Shown: positions 61,419 through 64,000 of the stretch, piece after piece | How the letters are laid out: each line of letters begins with the position of its first letter | How positions within the stretch are numbered: position 1 is the stretch's first letter | Assembly: GCA_037893245.1 (NCBI GenBank) | Contig: JBAIAA010000653.1 | Location: 1,488,001 to 1,552,000, forward strand | Length of the DNA: 64,000 nucleotides | Reading direction: 5' to 3' | DNA from: Crossaster papposus | Lineage: Eukaryota > Echinodermata > Asteroidea > Velatida > Solasteridae | Made by a program: the position numbers and the translations under genes | The notes under the pieces: generated by a model | Told to the model about the DNA's origin: nothing | Database searches by the model: none | Seen by the model: the letters and a program-made list of their open reading frames with translations, nothing else

Positions 61419-62214
61419 ATGCCCCGGGTCAAATTGCTAATTTTGCCATTCCTGGAGGCCCCCCTCTATCTTCTAACACCCAGCCCCTTCCCGGGGCATG
61501 CTTTCCTTCATTCCCTTATTTGTGGGCGGGGATTGTGTGCACAAACCTATGGCGAATTTGAAACGCGTGTGTTAACGTTAACATTTTCAGAAAATCGAAA
61601 TAAAATACTAACAAAGCATGCCCGGGTCAAATTGCTAATTGTGCCATTCCTGGAGGCCCCCCTCTATCTCCTAACACCCAGCCCCTTCCCGGGGCATGCT
61701 TTCCTTCATGCCCTTATTTGTGGGCGGGGATTGTGTGCACAAACCTATGGCGCATTTGAAACGCGTGTGTTAACGTTAACATTTTCAGAAAATCGAAATA
61801 AAATACTAACAAAGCATGCCCCGGGTCAAATTGCTAATTTTGCCATTCCTGGAGGCCCCCCTCTATCTCCTAACACCCAGCCCCTTCCCGGGGCATGCTT
61901 TCCTTCATGCCCTTATTTGTGGGCGGGGATTGTGTGCACAAACCTATGGCGAATTTGAAACGCGTGTGTTAACGTTACAATTTTCAGAAAATCGAAATAA
62001 AATACTAACAAAGCATGCCCCGGGGTCAAATTGCTAATTTTGCCATTCCTGGAGGCCCCCCTCTATCTCCTAACACCCAGCCCCTTCCCGGGGCATGCTT
62101 TCCTTCATTCCCTTATTTGTGGGCGGGGATTGTGTGCACAAACCTATGGCGAATTTGAAACGCGTGTGTTAACGTTAAAATTTTCAGAAAATCGAAATAA
62201 AATACTAACAAAGC
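61419..62214 (+). repeat. 796-bp 4-mer higher-order unit, copy 1
   Basis: The order is ATCTTCTAAC/TTCATTCCC, a 198-bp GCCCGGG unit with GGCGCAT, consensus with ACAATTTT linker, then a CCCCGGGGTC 200-bp unit. The -1 and +1 cancel, giving 4 x 199. Confidence 0.87.
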
Positions 62215-63010
62215 ATGCCCCGGGTCAAATTGCTAATTTTGCCATTCCTGGAGGCCCCCCTCTATCTTCTAACACCCAGCCCCTTCCCGGGGCATGCTTT
62301 CCTTCATTCCCTTATTTGTGGGCGGGGATTGTGTGCACAAACCTATGGCGAATTTGAAACGCGTGTGTTAACGTTAACATTTTCAGAAAATCGAAATAAA
62401 ATACTAACAAAGCATGCCCGGGTCAAATTGCTAATTGTGCCATTCCTGGAGGCCCCCCTCTATCTCCTAACACCCAGCCCCTTCCCGGGGCATGCTTTCC
62501 TTCATGCCCTTATTTGTGGGCGGGGATTGTGTGCACAAACCTATGGCGCATTTGAAACGCGTGTGTTAACGTTAACATTTTCAGAAAATCGAAATAAAAT
62601 ACTAACAAAGCATGCCCCGGGTCAAATTGCTAATTTTGCCATTCCTGGAGGCCCCCCTCTATCTCCTAACACCCAGCCCCTTCCCGGGGCATGCTTTCCT
62701 TCATGCCCTTATTTGTGGGCGGGGATTGTGTGCACAAACCTATGGCGAATTTGAAACGCGTGTGTTAACGTTACAATTTTCAGAAAATCGAAATAAAATA
62801 CTAACAAAGCATGCCCCGGGGTCAAATTGCTAATTTTGCCATTCCTGGAGACCCCCCTCTATCTCCTAACACCCAGCCCCTTCCCGGGGCATGCTTTCCT
62901 TCAGGCCCTTATTTGTGGGCGGGGATTGTGTGCACAAACCTATGGCGAATTTGAAACGCGTGTGTTAACGTTAAAATTTTCAGAAGGTCGAAATAAAATA
63001 CTAACAAAGC
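62215..63010 (+). repeat. 796-bp 4-mer higher-order unit, copy 2
   Basis: This is the direct tandem partner of 61,419-62,214. Its last unit (62,811) carries TTCAGGCC and GAAGGTCG, while copy 1 (62,015) has TTCATTCCC. The +1 arm is therefore found with two different right halves, evidence of exchange inside a monomer. A private GGAGACCCCC lies near 62,850. Confidence 0.87.
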
Positions 63011-64000
63011 ATGCCCCGGGTCAAATTGCTAATTTTGCCATTCCTGGAGGCCCCCCTCTATCTCCTAACACCCAGCCCCTTCCCGGGGCATGCTTTTCTT
63101 CATGCCCTTATTTGTGGGCGGGGATTGTGTGCACAAACCTATGGCGAATTTGAAACGCGTGTGTTAACGTTAACATTTTCAGAAAATCGAAATAAAATAC
63201 TAACAAAGCATGCCCAGGGTCAAATTGCTAATTTTGCCATTCCTGGAGGCCCCCCTCTATCTCCTAACACCCAGCCGCTTCCCGCAGCATGCTTTCCTTC
63301 ATGCCCTTATTTGTGGGCGGGGATTGTGTGCACAAACCTATGGCGAATTTGAAACGCGTGTGTTAACGTTAAAATTTTCAGAAAATCGAAATAAAATACT
63401 AACAAAGCATGCCCCGGGTCAAATTGCTAATTTTGCCATTCCTGGAGGCCCCCCTCTATCTCCTAACACCCAGCCCCTTCCCGGGGCATGCTTTTCTTCA
63501 TGCCCTTAATTGTGGGCGGGGATTGTGTGCACAAACCTATGGCGAATTTGAAACGCGTGTGTTAACGTTAAAATGTTCAGAAAATCGAAATAAAATACTA
63601 ACAAAGCATGCCCCGGGTCAAATTGCTAATTTTGCTATTCCTGGAGGCCCCCCTCTATCTCCTAACACCCAGCCCCTTCCCGGGGCATGCTTTCCTTCAT
63701 GCACTTATTTGTGGGCGGGGATTGTGTGCACAAACCTATGGCGAATTTGAAACGCGTGTGTTAACGTTAAAATTTTCAGAAAATCGAAATAAAATACTAA
63801 CAAAGCATGCCCCGGGTCAAATTGCTAATTTTGCCATTCCTGGAGGCCCCCCTCTATCTCCTAACACCCAGCCCCTTCCCGGGGCATGCTTTTCTTCATG
63901 CCCTTAATTGTGGGCGGGGATTGTGTGCACAAACCTATGGCGAATTTGAAACGCGTGTGTTAACGTTAACATTTTCAGAAAATCGAAATAAAATACTAAC
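63011..64000 (+). repeat. Last five monomers, final one cut by window edge
   Basis: Units at 63,011, 63,210 (CCCAGGG with CCCGCAGC), 63,409, 63,608 (TTGCTATTCC, ATGCACTTATT) and 63,807 (194 of 199 bp). CTTAATTG recurs at 63,409 and 63,807. There is no sign of an array edge. Confidence 0.93.

Larger units (their letters stand above)
1..64000 (+). repeat. 199-bp tandem satellite array, spans entire window
   Basis: A 199-bp monomer recurs head-to-tail with no interruption and no inverted unit. Unit starts (A of ATGCCCCGGG) run 85, 284, 483 ... 63,608, 63,807. Summing the visible length variants (18 units of +21 to +23 bp, two of +34, thirty-five of -1, eighteen of +1, four of -76 and one 104-bp deletion) gives exactly 320 unit starts before 63,807. 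Most units differ from the consensus at only a few positions, so the array is young or strongly homogenised. The 199-bp length is close to a nucleosome repeat length. The array continues past both ends of the window. It is a eukaryotic satellite by inference; the family is not recognised. Confidence 0.99.

Noticed and set aside
1-64000. CRISPR array or other prokaryotic repeat system
   Set aside because: There are no unique spacers between repeats; the whole 199 bp is repeated, and no cas-like or other genes are present.
1-64000. Telomeric repeats, rDNA, tRNA genes or microsatellites inside the array
   Set aside because: I found no run of telomeric hexamers, no rRNA or tRNA-like sequence and no simple-sequence tract; every stretch fits the 199-bp unit.

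Overview
The whole window is one uninterrupted tandem satellite array. A monomer of 199 bp is repeated head-to-tail on the same strand from the first base to the last. Numbering each monomer from the A of its ATGCCCCGGG motif, I place 320 unit starts from 85 to 63,607, plus a last unit starting at 63,807 that the window cuts 5 bp short. Once every indel I could see is counted, the spacing closes exactly (63,722 bp = 320 x 199 + 42). A partial unit lies at 1-84. Neither edge of the array is in the window. I see no gene, RNA gene, transposon, CRISPR array or unique sequence. A continuous, highly homogenised satellite of this size with higher-order structure points to eukaryotic heterochromatin (centromeric, pericentromeric, subtelomeric, or a sex or B chromosome). 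I do not recognise the family and cannot name the organism.

Monomer anatomy, from an exact consensus unit at 44,809-45,007. The base counts are A50 C54 G40 T55 (47% GC). One part is GC/pyrimidine-rich (positions 41-80, about 68% GC) and the other is AT-rich (161-199, about 23% GC). A perfect 15-bp inverted repeat (AAAGCATGCCCCGGG / CCCGGGGCATGCTTT) brackets a 61-nt spacer. A C-rich tract at 41-74 gives four G-runs on the minus strand. A GC box (TGGGCGGGGA) lies at 105-114, TGTGCACA at 118-125, ACGCGT at 145-150, a 14-bp palindrome (TGTTAACGTTAACA) at 152-165, AATAAA at 181-186 and TACTAAC at 188-194.

Layout. 1-1,875: monomers with private variants. 1,876-16,103: nested duplications of 1.4-4.3 kb, including a segment of about 4.3 kb present twice with only about five differences. 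15,925-21,560: two tandem copies of a 2,806-bp 14-mer. 21,500-31,111: shorter 4-, 5- and 6-unit periods (796, 1,016 and 1,193 bp) and older copies. 31,112-39,932: a 7-unit cassette at three sites, interleaved with a 1,194-bp 6-mer and a 1,228-bp 6-mer that are each tandemly doubled. 39,933-43,000: a transition zone with new +1 variants and a 104-bp deletion. 43,016-48,192: 5-mer (996 bp) and 11-mer (2,190 bp) duplications. 48,193-60,500: blocks marked by a 123-bp truncated monomer, with 1,714-bp and 2,909-bp duplications. 61,419-63,010: a doubled 796-bp 4-mer.

Two broad domains are visible. The left one (to about 38-40 kb) carries all 20 copies of a 22-bp internal duplication. The right one (from about 40.3 kb) carries the +1 inverted-repeat variants, the truncated monomers and an ATTCCC variant. 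This is the pattern expected of local amplification by unequal exchange. The many overlapping open frames of about 113 codons are a by-product of a 199-bp period and are not treated as genes.
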